Assembly (NCBI RefSeq): GCF_000597865.1
Contig: NZ_CP007453.1
Location: 248,001 to 312,000 of the forward strand
Origin: Peptoclostridium acidaminophilum DSM 3953
GTDB lineage: Bacteria; Bacillota; Clostridia; Peptostreptococcales; Peptostreptococcaceae
Direction of reading: 5' to 3'
DNA: 64,000 nucleotides
Made by a program: the position numbers and the translations under genes. The stretch's first letter is position 1. Each line of letters opens with the position of its first letter. This document shows positions 32,995 to 42,827 of this stretch, in pieces. Under the pieces are notes generated by a model, which saw only the letters and a program-made list of their open reading frames with translations, did not search any database and had not been told where the DNA came from.

Positions 32995-34221
32995 ATGTCG
33001 AAAGTAGTGGAAAGATTCATTGAATATATTGCCTACGATACAAGATCAGACGAAGATTCCAATACAATACCAACCACCCCCGGACAAATGGTATTTGCGA
33101 GGGCGCTGGCAAAAGAATTGTCAGATATGGGGATGGAGGATGTTTCTCTGGATGAAAATGGCTATATAATGGCTACGCTCCCTTCTAACGTCGAGAAGGA
33201 CGTTCCTGTCATAGGATTCATAGCACATCTTGATACAAGTCCCGAGGTATCGGGAGCAAACGTAAATCCAAGGTTCGTGGAAAACTACAACGGAGAAGAC
33301 ATTATACTAAATGAAGAAAAGCACATAATTCTCTCGCCCAAAGAGTTTCCTGAGCTTAAAAATTACGTTGGCAAGACTTTAATCACAACGGACGGCAACA
33401 CGCTTCTTGGAGCGGACGACAAGGCGGGAATAGCCGAGATAATGACAGCTATGGAAATTCTCCTTCAGAATCCGCATATCAAACACGGCAGAATAAGAGT
33501 GGCATTCACAACAGATGAAGAGATCGGGAAGGTCGGCGAATATTTCGACGTTGAAAATTTCGGCGCAAACCTGGCATATACTCTCGACGGTGAGGGAATA
33601 GGGCAGCTGATATACGAGAATTTCAATGCCGCAAGTGCCAAAATAAACATATACGGCAAAGCTGTTTTCACCGGTGAGGCTAAGGGGAGAATGCTGAATT
33701 CAATGGGCGTTGCCAGGGAAATTATCAATCACTTTCCGAATGATGAAACTCCTGAACACACAGACGGTTACGAGGGCTTCTATCACCTTGCCTCCTTTAG
33801 CGGAAAGGTGGAGGAAACGAGGCTCCACTATTTTATAAGAGATTTCGATGACAGGGGTTTCGAAAACAGGAAGTCATTTGTTGAGGACACGGTTTCATCT
33901 ATCAATAAAAAATATGGCGAGGGCACGGCCGTGCTGGAAATGACAGAGCAGTACAGGAATATGAAGGCGAAGATAGAAGCAGTAAAATATGTAGTCGACA
34001 TAGCCAGCGAAGCCATGAAGGAAGTAAATATATTTCCTAATGTAGAACCGCTAAGGGGAGGAACGGAAGGCGCGAGGCTTTCACACATGGGACTCCCCAC
34101 TCCGGACCTTTCTGCAGGCGGCCACAATTTCCACAGCAAGTATGAGTTCATATCAACTTATGCAATGGAAAAATCCGTTGAAGTAATACTGAAGATAGTT
34201 GAATTGTTTGCGGAAATGTAA
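32995..34221 (+). CDS. pepT: Peptidase T (tripeptidase), copy 1
   Basis: 408 aa M20B aminotripeptidase of the cytosol. Motifs: FIAHLDTSPE (His-Asp), [22 protein letters not shown] (Glu-Glu), and GGTEGARLSHMGLPTPDL, NFHSKYEF near the end. AAGGATGAG precedes ATG 32995. Only 35 bp separate it from the MalT-like regulator gene, so they are probably co-transcribed. A second pepT (37129) of nearly equal length lies on the other side of the regulator. The upstream AGTATGA motifs suggest control by that regulator. Confidence 0.93.
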   Translation: MSKVVERFIEYIAYDTRSDEDSNTIPTTPGQMVFARALAKELSDMGMEDVSLDENGYIMATLPSNVEKDVPVIGFIAHLDTSPEVSGANVNPRFVENYNGEDIILNEEKHIILSPKEFPELKNYVGKTLITTDGNTLLGADDKAGIAEIMTAMEILLQNPHIKHGRIRVAFTTDEEIGKVGEYFDVENFGANLAYTLDGEGIGQLIYENFNAASAKINIYGKAVFTGEAKGRMLNSMGVAREIINHFPNDETPEHTDGYEGFYHLASFSGKVEETRLHYFIRDFDDRGFENRKSFVEDTVSSINKKYGEGTAVLEMTEQYRNMKAKIEAVKYVVDIASEAMKEVNIFPNVEPLRGGTEGARLSHMGLPTPDLSAGGHNFHSKYEFISTYAMEKSVEVILKIVELFAEM

Positions 34222-34256
34222 AATATCTCAGAGTTTCCCGGGAGTGAATAAAAATT

Positions 34257-36875
34257 ATGGCAAATTTAAATAAAAACAAATTCATGATTCCTAGGACCAA
34301 GAGCAAAATGGTTGAAAGGGAATCACTGCTAAGCAAGCTGGACAATGCCTTAGGTACGAAGCTCACAATATTATGGGCACCGGCAGGGAGCGGGAAAACC
34401 ACGGCTATAGTATCATGGCTGGAATCGAGAAACCTGGAGGGCAAGACAGCCTGGATATCGCTTGACGAGAGGGATGACAACCCGGAGTTATTCTGGAGCT
34501 GCTTTGAATATGCAGCGGGAAAAATCATGAGAGACGAACCGCAGCCGGGAAACGAATCATCTGTTGAAGCTTTTCTAAATGCGATTTCAGAGTCAGACAG
34601 TGAACTCCTGCTTGTTATGGACGATTTTCACTTCATAAAAAATGCAGAAATATTAAGGGACATAAAACACCTGATTGACGATATGGGCAGCAATATACAC
34701 ATAATAATAACAAGCAGGACAAAAGTCAATCTGAGCCTTGCAAGGCTAAGGCTCAGCGGGGAAGTAACCGAGATAGACAGAAAAGATATGGCATTCGATT
34801 ACCGTGATGCAGGTGAATTTCTCAGGAGCAACACAAAGCTTAAGATATCTGAAAAAAACGTGAAGCTAATTAATGACCGCACAGAGGGTTGGGCGGCAGG
34901 AATCCAAATGGCAATGCTGTCTCTGAAGGAGAAGAAGGACTTGGCCGAGCTCGAGGAGAAATTCAATGGTTGCAGCGGCTACGTTGAGGATTATTTCAGC
35001 GAGGAAATATTCAATGAGCAGCCTGAAGAAATTAAGGATTTTCTGCTCAAAACATGTATTCTGGACGAGCTTGTTCCCGGGCTTTGCAGTGCAGTAAGCG
35101 GCAGAAAGGACAGCCAAGAGCTTCTTGAGCATATATATGATTCTAATCTCTTCGTAGACAAGCAGGATTATGACGAGAAGATATTCAGATACAATACGCT
35201 CTTCAAGGAATTCCTCCTTTGCAAATCAAAGGGGATGAACCTGGACGCTGTATACGAAGCCAGCAACAGAGCTGCTAAATGGTACAGAGAAAGTGGAGTT
35301 TTGAATAAAGCCATCAACCAGTATATAGAAGTTGGGAATTTGGAGCCAGTCATTGACCTTGTAGAGTCCGAATGCATAAGAATGGTCCTTTGCAGTGAGC
35401 AATCACAGGTATTCCACTGGCTGGAAAGCATTCCGCAGGACATAATCCTAAAAAAACCAAGGCTGTGCATAGCAAATATGTTCATTCATATATGTGACGA
35501 CATAAGCTACTCGAAATATCGTGAGTTTGCCATCAAAACTTTGGAATCCTACGAAGATGAGGATTTCAGGGGAGAATGCCAGAGGCTGATGACAATTGCT
35601 GAGGGTGACAGGCATTTCATCAAATCGGAGTACAAAAAAAGCATAGGACTTTATGAAAAGGCTCAAGCCATTCCAGGAAATACAGCCCTATATGATATTG
35701 CAATTAATCTTAAGCTTGGGGTTGCTCATTTTTATATGCATGATCTGGAGGGTGAGAAAATATACTTCGACAAGGCTTTGCTGCTAAGCCAGTCATACCA
35801 AGATGAAATAATGTACTTGGTTGTTTGCAGGACTACAGTATTCACTAAATTCCTCAGGAGGGAGCTTGTCGAGTGTGAAAGCATATGTGGCGTGTGCATA
35901 AATAGCAGGATGAATGATGCATTGAGGAAATCCTCCTTTATGTCTATTTTCTATATAATCCTGGCGCTTGTTTACTATGAAAGGAATAATATCGGCAAGG
36001 CCGAGGAGTATGTGAGCACAGGCATTGAACTGATTGAGAGGGAAGGCAAGCCCATGCAGCATTGCTACACTCTGTATACAGGGCTATACGTCTATGCGGG
36101 AATTCTGCTGGACAAAAACAATAAAGCCGAGCTTGAGAAGGTCTGCACGAAAATAGAGGAGCTTTCCAAAGGGATTGAATACGAAAGGATACCGGACTTA
36201 TACTATCTGAACAAGCTGGAAAGCTATTTTGACCTGTTCAAAATCGAAATATTCATGGAAGCGGGGAAGGCTAACATTGTCGAAAAATACATTTCGAAAT
36301 TGGACTATAAAATCCCGCAAGAGCTTGTGATGTTTTCGAAGACACTGATTGACAAAGGGAAGAGCGATGACGCCCTTATGCTTCTCAATAAAATACTGAT
36401 ATCAGAAAACAAAGAAAACCAGTATTTGAGGCTAAAGGCTCACATATACAGAGCAGAAATCTTCTCACAGGAAGACCAGTATGAAAACGCAACTAAGGAC
36501 CTCAGGGAAGCCCTGACAATAGGATACGAAAATGGCTTTATAAGAATATTCATGTTCAAAAGCATAAAGACAAGCAGAATGCTTATAAAAACGATAGGAA
36601 GCATGAAGTTCAACAAGGACTATTATAAAATGAGCGAATATCTCAACAATATAGCTGCCCAATATTCAAAGGATAAGGATTTCGAAATAGTAAGCAAACG
36701 GGAGAAAGAGGTGCTGATGCTCATAGAAAAAGGTGCAAAGAATTCTGAGATTGCAAAGGAGCTTTTCATCACAGAAAGCACTGCCAAGAGCCATATACTC
36801 AACATTTTCAGCAAACTGGGGGTTCGCAACAGAGTCCAGGCTGTAGCCAAGGCAAAAGAGCTTGGAATACTCTAA
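34257..36875 (+). CDS. MalT/LuxR-type ATP-dependent transcription regulator
   Basis: 872 aa, the size and order of MalT-class STAND regulators. An N-terminal NTPase has Walker A APAGSGKTT (about residue 40) and Walker B-like LLVMDDFHF (about 120). A long helical TPR-like sensor region spans about 330-800, and a C-terminal LuxR helix-turn-helix (about 808-872) contains SKREKEVLMLIEKGAKNSEI and TAKSHILNIFSKLGVRNR. Such proteins activate genes on binding a small effector and ATP. It lies between two pepT genes and next to an amino-acid permease, so a peptide or amino acid signal is plausible. It is the natural candidate to bind the AGTATGA motifs. The ribosome site GGGAG is loosely spaced. Confidence 0.9.
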   Translation: MANLNKNKFMIPRTKSKMVERESLLSKLDNALGTKLTILWAPAGSGKTTAIVSWLESRNLEGKTAWISLDERDDNPELFWSCFEYAAGKIMRDEPQPGNESSVEAFLNAISESDSELLLVMDDFHFIKNAEILRDIKHLIDDMGSNIHIIITSRTKVNLSLARLRLSGEVTEIDRKDMAFDYRDAGEFLRSNTKLKISEKNVKLINDRTEGWAAGIQMAMLSLKEKKDLAELEEKFNGCSGYVEDYFSEEIFNEQPEEIKDFLLKTCILDELVPGLCSAVSGRKDSQELLEHIYDSNLFVDKQDYDEKIFRYNTLFKEFLLCKSKGMNLDAVYEASNRAAKWYRESGVLNKAINQYIEVGNLEPVIDLVESECIRMVLCSEQSQVFHWLESIPQDIILKKPRLCIANMFIHICDDISYSKYREFAIKTLESYEDEDFRGECQRLMTIAEGDRHFIKSEYKKSIGLYEKAQAIPGNTALYDIAINLKLGVAHFYMHDLEGEKIYFDKALLLSQSYQDEIMYLVVCRTTVFTKFLRRELVECESICGVCINSRMNDALRKSSFMSIFYIILALVYYERNNIGKAEEYVSTGIELIEREGKPMQHCYTLYTGLYVYAGILLDKNNKAELEKVCTKIEELSKGIEYERIPDLYYLNKLESYFDLFKIEIFMEAGKANIVEKYISKLDYKIPQELVMFSKTLIDKGKSDDALMLLNKILISENKENQYLRLKAHIYRAEIFSQEDQYENATKDLREALTIGYENGFIRIFMFKSIKTSRMLIKTIGSMKFNKDYYKMSEYLNNIAAQYSKDKDFEIVSKREKEVLMLIEKGAKNSEIAKELFITESTAKSHILNIFSKLGVRNRVQAVAKAKELGIL

Positions 36876-36880
36876 AGCAC

Positions 36881-36912
36881 GCCGGCATCATAAAGAGATG
36901 CCGGTTTTTTTT
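36881..36912 (+). terminator. Intrinsic terminator of the regulator gene
   Basis: CCGGCATC/GATGCCGG (8 bp) with TTTTTTTT. Confidence 0.9.
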
Positions 36913-36930
36913 GTAGTTTTTCAATATAAG

Positions 36931-36988
36931 CCTAAAGTATGATTAGTTGGATGTCGTTTTTCAACCCTGACGATAATACTTTAAGAGG
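36931..36988. promoter_or_regulatory. AGTATGA inverted motif pair upstream of the second pepT
   Basis: CCTAAAGTATGATTAG (36931-36946) and inverted CGATAATACTTTAAGAGG (36971-36988). The cores are 31 nt apart, almost the same geometry as before the OPT gene. A possible promoter follows directly (TTTTGA 36990-36995, 16 bp, TATATT 37012-37017), which suits an activator. Confidence 0.55.
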
Positions 36989-37128
36989 ATTTTGAATGTT
37001 GAGAAAAATGATATATTGTACAAATAACAGAACAATCACAGCACATGCGCCGCATATATGCAGCTTGCAATTAAACAGCTAATCTTAAAAATATTTCTGC
37101 AGAGTATTTATATTTCAAGGAGGGCAGG

Positions 37129-38352
37129 ATGTCGAAAGTAGTAGAAAAATTTCTAAAGTATGTAAGCTTTGATACAACTTCAGATGAGGAGTCGGCAAGC
37201 GTGCCTTCGACTCCGGGTCAGCTTGTACTGGCAAAGGAGCTGGCAGAGGAACTTAAGGCGATGGGTCTTGAGGATGTCTCTTTAGATGGAAAGGGCTATG
37301 TCATGGCGACTCTGCCATCAAACATGGACAGGGAAACTCCGGTTCTGGGTTTCATCGCCCACATGGACACGAGCATGGAGGTTTCCGGAAAGGATGTAAA
37401 GCCTCAGTTCGTCGAGAATTACGATGGCGGCGACATAGTATTGAACAAGGAGCAGGGCATTGTACTGTCGCCCAGGGATTTTCCCGAGCTAAAAGCCTAT
37501 ATAGGAAGCACACTCATAACGACCGACGGGAAAACGCTTCTTGGAGCCGACGACAAGGCAGGAATTGCAGAGATAATGGCTGCAATGGAATATCTGATTG
37601 AAAACCCGCAGATAGAGCACGGGACCATCAAGGTCGCCTTCACTCCTGATGAGGAGATTGGAAGAGGAGCAGACCACTTCGATGTCGAAAAGTTCAGGGC
37701 TGAGCTTGCATATACTGTAGACGGCGGAGGCATAGGGGAGCTGGAGTATGAAAACTTCAATGCGGCCAGCGCCAAGATAACAGTCAGGGGCAGGAATGTC
37801 CATCCAGGAAGCGCAAAGGGCAAAATGGTCAACTCTATGCTGATTGCCGGAGAGTTGATGAGAATGCTTCCAAAGAATGAAACGCCTGCGGCGACAGAAG
37901 GCTATGAGGGTTTCTATCATCTGGTTTCAATTAGCGGAGGTGTCGAGGAGACAAGCCTTAGCTACATAATCAGGGATTTCGACGAGGAGAACTTTGGAAA
38001 GAGGCAACAATTCATATCAGGTCTTGTAGAAGATATCAACAGGACATACGGGCCAAAAACTGCAGCAATAGAAATCAAGGAGCAATACAGAAACATGAAG
38101 GAGAGAATTGAGCCTGTAAAGCATGTAGTAGACGCCGCATTTCAGGCAATGAAGGAAGCGGGCGTGGAGCCAAAGGTGCAGCCTATAAGGGGAGGCACAG
38201 ACGGCGCCAGACTTTCATTCATGGGGCTTCCAACGCCGAATATATTCACAGGCGGTCACAATTTCCATGGTAAATACGAGTATATTCCTGTTAATTCCAT
38301 GGAAAAAGCAGTGGAAGTAATAATAAATATTGTAAAGCTATACTCAAAATAA
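37129..38352 (+). CDS. pepT: Peptidase T (tripeptidase), copy 2
   Basis: 407 aa paralogue of the PepT at 32995, sharing essentially all motifs ([58 protein letters not shown]). Differences include FTPDEE instead of FTTDEE. CAAGGAGGGCAGG precedes the ATG. It is followed after 13 nt by an APC permease, so the two form a unit for uptake and cleavage. The AGTATGA inverted pair sits about 140-200 bp upstream. Confidence 0.93.
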   Translation: MSKVVEKFLKYVSFDTTSDEESASVPSTPGQLVLAKELAEELKAMGLEDVSLDGKGYVMATLPSNMDRETPVLGFIAHMDTSMEVSGKDVKPQFVENYDGGDIVLNKEQGIVLSPRDFPELKAYIGSTLITTDGKTLLGADDKAGIAEIMAAMEYLIENPQIEHGTIKVAFTPDEEIGRGADHFDVEKFRAELAYTVDGGGIGELEYENFNAASAKITVRGRNVHPGSAKGKMVNSMLIAGELMRMLPKNETPAATEGYEGFYHLVSISGGVEETSLSYIIRDFDEENFGKRQQFISGLVEDINRTYGPKTAAIEIKEQYRNMKERIEPVKHVVDAAFQAMKEAGVEPKVQPIRGGTDGARLSFMGLPTPNIFTGGHNFHGKYEYIPVNSMEKAVEVIINIVKLYSK

Positions 38353-38365
38353 GAGGAGGATAAAT

Positions 38366-39898
38366 ATGTCTTCAAGCGCTAAATCAAAAAAAATGCTGAC
38401 ATTGATACCCTTGGTGTTGATGGTTTTCACTTCTGTTTATGGATTCAACAATATCCCGAGATCTTTCTACAAGATGGGATATGCGGCTATTCCATGGTTC
38501 ATGCTCTCAGGCATAACATTCTTCGTACCGTTTGCGCTTATGATAGCCGAATTCGGCACAGCATTCAGGAAGGAAAAAGGCGGAATTTATTCATGGATGG
38601 AGAAGTCGGTAGGTCCAAGATTCGCATTCATGGGAACCTTCATGTGGTACGCGTCATATGTAATATGGATGGTAAATGTTGCATCCGGACTTTGGGTGCC
38701 TGTATCAAACGCCATTTTCGGGAAAGACACGACTCAAAGCTGGAGCATGCTTGGACTTGAAGGACCTAAGGTGTTGGGAATTCTGGGAATCGCATGGATA
38801 CTGCTTGTAACATTCACATCAACAAAAGGTCTCGACAAGATAAAAAAGGTGACCTCAATAGGAGGAACAGCCGTTATACTTATAAATATTTTCCTTTGGC
38901 TTGGAGCCATTGCAGTGTTCATAGGAAACCACGGCCAGCTTGCGCAGCCTATAACAGGGCTAAGCTCATTCACTCAAACGCCAAATCCTAATTATATTGG
39001 AGACATTGTTGCAGCGCTCGCATTCGTAGTGTACGCAATATTTGCTTACGGCGGAATAGAGGCTGTCGGAGGGCTAGTTGACGAAACTGCGAACCCGGAG
39101 AAAACGTTCCCTAAAGCAATACTTCTGTCGGGAGCAATAATATCAGTGGGATATTCAATAGGAATACTTTTTGTGGGGGTATTCACCAACTGGTCAAGCG
39201 TCATGAGTGTTGAAAACGTAAACCTTGGAAATGCCAGCTATATAGTCATGTCAAACCTGGGCTATTCGCTAGGCAGCGCTTTCGGAGCAAGCGAGGCGGC
39301 TTCTATGGCTATGGCGCACGGCGTTGCAAGGTACGTGGGACTTTCAATGTTCCTTGCACTTTCAGGCGCATTCTTCACACTTATGTACTCACCGCTAAAG
39401 CAGCTGATCGAAGGAACTCCTGCAGAGCTTTGGCCTGGCAAAATGGGACAGATCAAAAACGGAATGCCAGTAAATGCAATGTGGATTCAGGCCGGAATAG
39501 TATGCGTGATGATATTCCTTGTGGCTTTTGGCGGCAATTCAATGGCCAGCTTCTTCAACATACTTGTTTCAATGACTAACGTAGCCATGACCCTGCCGTA
39601 TATGTTCATAGCAGCAGCATTCCCGTACTTCAAGAAGAAAGCTGAAATCGAGAAGCCGTTTGTAGTGTTCAAAACTCAGGGAGCAGTAAAAATATGGACA
39701 GCCATAGTGCTGCTTACAGTTGGTCTTGCAAACGTATTCTGCATAATACAGCCGGCGTTAGAGGGAGACATGCTTACAACAATGTGGAGCGTGGCCGGAC
39801 CAATAATATTTGGTGCTGCGGCATGGGTTATGTATTCTAGATACGAAAACAATATGAAATCTGAATCGAGCAAGGAAAGCACTGAAAAAACAGCATAA
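38366..39898 (+). CDS. APC-family amino acid permease (YjeM/GadC-like)
   Basis: 510 aa with about 12 helices. The first helices show the APC signature region PLVLMVFTSVYGFNNIPRSF, and EKGGIYSWMEKSVGP after helix two matches the amino acid:polyamine:organocation group, most like the glutamate/GABA antiporter and YjeM branch. It lies 13 nt behind pepT copy 2 with its own AGAGGAGG. It could exchange amino acids released from peptides; the exact substrate is not visible. Confidence 0.85.
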   Translation: MSSSAKSKKMLTLIPLVLMVFTSVYGFNNIPRSFYKMGYAAIPWFMLSGITFFVPFALMIAEFGTAFRKEKGGIYSWMEKSVGPRFAFMGTFMWYASYVIWMVNVASGLWVPVSNAIFGKDTTQSWSMLGLEGPKVLGILGIAWILLVTFTSTKGLDKIKKVTSIGGTAVILINIFLWLGAIAVFIGNHGQLAQPITGLSSFTQTPNPNYIGDIVAALAFVVYAIFAYGGIEAVGGLVDETANPEKTFPKAILLSGAIISVGYSIGILFVGVFTNWSSVMSVENVNLGNASYIVMSNLGYSLGSAFGASEAASMAMAHGVARYVGLSMFLALSGAFFTLMYSPLKQLIEGTPAELWPGKMGQIKNGMPVNAMWIQAGIVCVMIFLVAFGGNSMASFFNILVSMTNVAMTLPYMFIAAAFPYFKKKAEIEKPFVVFKTQGAVKIWTAIVLLTVGLANVFCIIQPALEGDMLTTMWSVAGPIIFGAAAWVMYSRYENNMKSESSKESTEKTA

Positions 39899-39912
39899 TC
39901 GAATAATAAGAT

Positions 39913-39957
39913 AAGTATGGCATAGCATGTATTGAAAAATACATGCTATACTTTTGT
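39913..39957 (+). terminator. Long hairpin between the permease and pepV
   Basis: ATAGCATGTATT (39922-39933) pairs exactly with AATACATGCTAT (39938-39949), extended by AAGT/ACTT, and followed by TTTTGT. It serves as a terminator. Its outer arms contain AAGTATGG and TATACTTT, resembling the AGTATGA motif, so an operator role is also possible. Confidence 0.6.
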
Positions 39958-39988
39958 ATAGAACTTGGCAAAACAGGAGGACTCACTC

Positions 39989-41380
39989 ATGCAGATAAAT
40001 AGCAGGATAGACGAACTCAGAGGCGACCTGATAAGCTCAACTCAGGAGCTAGTAAAGATAAAGAGTGTAGAAGGAGAAGCCGGGGAAGGCATGCCGTTTG
40101 GCGAAGGTGTGGCTCGTGCACTCGAAAAGGCGCTTGAAATATCAAAAAATCTCGGCTTCAATACGGTAAACATGGACGGCTATATAGGATACGCCGAATA
40201 CGGCGAAGGCGAAGACTACGTTGCGGTGCTTGGTCACCTCGACGTAGTGCCTGAAGGAAGCGGCTGGCTGCATCCTCCTTACGGCGCCGAAATCCACGAC
40301 GGCAGGATGCATGGAAGAGGAACAATGGACGACAAGGCCCCTATTATGGCAGCGCTATATGGCCTTAAGGCTGTCGTCGATTCGGGTCTTGAGCTGTCAA
40401 AGCGGGTCAGGATAATATTTGGAACCAATGAGGAGACTGATTGCGCTGATGTGCCCTACTACTTCAAAACCGAAAAGGCCCCAGTGGCTGGTTTTACGCC
40501 TGACGGCAACTACCCTATAATATACGGGGAAAAAGGAATAACCACGTTCGATGCTGTCATGAATTTGGAAAACAAGTGCTCGGGCGGTGTGATTATAAAA
40601 TCGATAAAGGGCGGCCAGAGGGAGAACATGGTGCCGGACTACTGCGAGGCCCTTGTTCAGGCAAAAAACGCAGGGGAAGTCATAGAGGCTGCAGAGAGAT
40701 TTAAAAGCAGAACATCATTTGATGTGACAGCCGAGTCAAATGGCAATGAGGTCATAGTAAAATCAGCAGGCAGAAGCGCCCACGGAAGCACTCCGCATCT
40801 TGGAAAAAACGCCATAATGCAAATGCTTGCGTTTCTCGGGGAGCTTCCTCTTGGCAAATGCGACATAGCCGACTACATAGGCTTTTTCAACAGGCATGTG
40901 GGATTTGAAACGGACGGGAAATCCATGGGCATAGGGCTCGAGGACAAGGAATCAGGAAAGCTGTCCTTCAACGTGGGGACGATAGCTATGGATGCGAAGA
41001 GGGTGTCGATGGGACTTAACCTTAGATACCCTGTGACCTTCAAATACGAGGACATGATGGAGCCTTTCAGCAGGAGAATAGAGGAAGCGGGTATAACGTT
41101 AGAGAACATGTCCCACCAGAAGCCCCTGTTCTTTCCGGAAGACCATCCTCTCATAAAGTCGCTGCAGAAGGTATATGCCGAGCAGACAGGCATGGAGGCG
41201 GAGCTCCTTGCAATAGGCGGCGGAACGTACGCCAAGGAGATGCCGAACATAGTAGCCTTCGGACCGGCATTCCCTGGAAAGCCTGATGTTGTACATCAGG
41301 CTAATGAATATATTGAGATTGAAGAGCTCGTGTTAAACGCCAAAATCTACGGCCACGCAATATACGAGCTCGCGAAATAA
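39989..41380 (+). CDS. pepV: Dipeptidase PepV (M20A)
   Basis: 463 aa zinc dipeptidase. Motifs: VLGHLDVVPEGSGW (His-Asp), GRGTMDDKAP, GTNEETDCADVPYYF (Glu-Glu), GFTPDGNYPIIYGEKG and the lid-domain HGSTPHLGKNA. The real start is ATG 39989, 7 nt from CAGGAGG; a TTG 24 nt upstream is in frame but precedes that site. It is the third type of peptidase in the region and completes the path from oligopeptide to amino acid. A clear terminator follows. Confidence 0.92.
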   Translation: MQINSRIDELRGDLISSTQELVKIKSVEGEAGEGMPFGEGVARALEKALEISKNLGFNTVNMDGYIGYAEYGEGEDYVAVLGHLDVVPEGSGWLHPPYGAEIHDGRMHGRGTMDDKAPIMAALYGLKAVVDSGLELSKRVRIIFGTNEETDCADVPYYFKTEKAPVAGFTPDGNYPIIYGEKGITTFDAVMNLENKCSGGVIIKSIKGGQRENMVPDYCEALVQAKNAGEVIEAAERFKSRTSFDVTAESNGNEVIVKSAGRSAHGSTPHLGKNAIMQMLAFLGELPLGKCDIADYIGFFNRHVGFETDGKSMGIGLEDKESGKLSFNVGTIAMDAKRVSMGLNLRYPVTFKYEDMMEPFSRRIEEAGITLENMSHQKPLFFPEDHPLIKSLQKVYAEQTGMEAELLAIGGGTYAKEMPNIVAFGPAFPGKPDVVHQANEYIEIEELVLNAKIYGHAIYELAK

Positions 41381-41394
41381 TCCAAAAGCTGTTG

Positions 41395-41443
41395 AAAACC
41401 TTCAAGCCGAACATATTTTAAATCGGTTTGGAGGTTTTTTTTT
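41395..41443 (+). terminator. Intrinsic terminator of pepV
   Basis: AAACCT-T-CAA-G-CCGA arm paired with TCGG-T-TTG-G-AGGTTT, then nine T. Confidence 0.85.
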
Positions 41444-41573
41444 GCCATTTGATGTATAATTGAATTTAAACTTCTCTACGCAGCCAGAGTTTAGCATTGC
41501 GTTAGCGTATCGTAGGAGAAGGTAATAGTATGGTGTGCCATATAGCATGAAAATATAGTATAGGGTGGATTAA

Positions 41574-42791
41574 ATGCGAGAATTTCTGGTTGTTATAGCT
41601 TCATTTTTAATTATTCCGGTATTAAGTAGAAGAAAGGTGCCAATAGGCATTTCGATTTGCGCATGTGCACTGATTATGGCAATAGCAGGCGGAATCGGAC
41701 CAGACGCTTTTATCGGTATTATACTGAATACGTTTTTCAATCCTAATAAATTGCAGCAGTTCATAATAGTATCGGAAGTAGCTGTTATAGGTGTCCTGCT
41801 CAAGAAATACAAAATCATTGACGAGTTGCTCGGCCATCTGACAAGAGTTTTTAGCAGCAACAGGCTGCTTCTGATGTTCATACCCGCCTTGATTGGAATG
41901 CTTATAGTGCCCGGTGGAGCTATGATGTCAGCGCCTCTTATTGACCAGCTGGGTGAAAAATCGAACCTGACTAAGTCTCACAGGGCGATAATCAATTTGA
42001 TTTATCGCCATATTTCCATGCATATTATGCCGTATGCAACCGGTTTTTTGATTGTGATGTCGCTGGCGCCCCAAATTTCAATCTACAAGCTCATGTTGCT
42101 GAACAGTATTTTTGTAATCATGTATGTAGTAGCCGGATACTTTTTATATATCAGGAGAGTTCAAAACCATAAAGCTTCCGAGCATATCTTCTGTTGGGGA
42201 AACCTGTTCAGTTTTTTCAAGCTTTCTTCGCCCATATATGTGGCAGTGCTGTTGAATTTGATGCTGGGCGTTCCTTTTTATATGGGAATGCTGGCGAATT
42301 TGCTTGTTTTATTTTTGCTGCGCCCGACTGAGACATTCCTTGTCGATGCAGCAAAGGCATTCAACTTCAATGTGCTTTATGCGCTGATTGGAGTATATCT
42401 CATACAGGGCATCATCGGCAGTATGGAAGAGCTGACTTTATTCCTGACATTGGTTTTCTCTAATCCAAGCACAGTGATGCTTGGGATAATAGCGTCATCT
42501 TTTTTCTTTGGGATAACGACGGGCTACCAGCCCACGGCTTTGGGGGTCGTATTGCCTATACTTATAACGCTCCCGCTATCGGACAATCAGCTGTTGCTTT
42601 ATTGTCATTTCACGTTTATGTGGGGATTTGTCGGATATTTTTTCTCGCCGATGCATCTGTGTCAACTCTTCACCTGCGAATATCTTCAAGTGCCTACCGC
42701 CGATTTGTACAGGGAGTACTGGAAGTTCTTTGTTTCACTTGTGATTATTCTGGTATTAAACTATTTTGTTATGGGATTTTTCCTAATATAA
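41574..42791 (+). CDS. DUF401-family membrane permease
   Basis: 405 aa with 10-11 hydrophobic helices. The stretch LIVPGGAMMSAPLIDQLGE near residue 105 is typical of the DUF401 family, which belongs to the ion transporter superfamily of citrate/gluconate-type carriers. The substrate is unknown. A ribosome site is weak (GGGTGG about 7 nt before the ATG). It is followed by topB after 36 bp, with no terminator between. Confidence 0.75.
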   Translation: MREFLVVIASFLIIPVLSRRKVPIGISICACALIMAIAGGIGPDAFIGIILNTFFNPNKLQQFIIVSEVAVIGVLLKKYKIIDELLGHLTRVFSSNRLLLMFIPALIGMLIVPGGAMMSAPLIDQLGEKSNLTKSHRAIINLIYRHISMHIMPYATGFLIVMSLAPQISIYKLMLLNSIFVIMYVVAGYFLYIRRVQNHKASEHIFCWGNLFSFFKLSSPIYVAVLLNLMLGVPFYMGMLANLLVLFLLRPTETFLVDAAKAFNFNVLYALIGVYLIQGIIGSMEELTLFLTLVFSNPSTVMLGIIASSFFFGITTGYQPTALGVVLPILITLPLSDNQLLLYCHFTFMWGFVGYFFSPMHLCQLFTCEYLQVPTADLYREYWKFFVSLVIILVLNYFVMGFFLI

Positions 42792-42827
42792 TAAATAAAG
42801 GTTTCGATTTTTAGAAAGGGTGAAACT

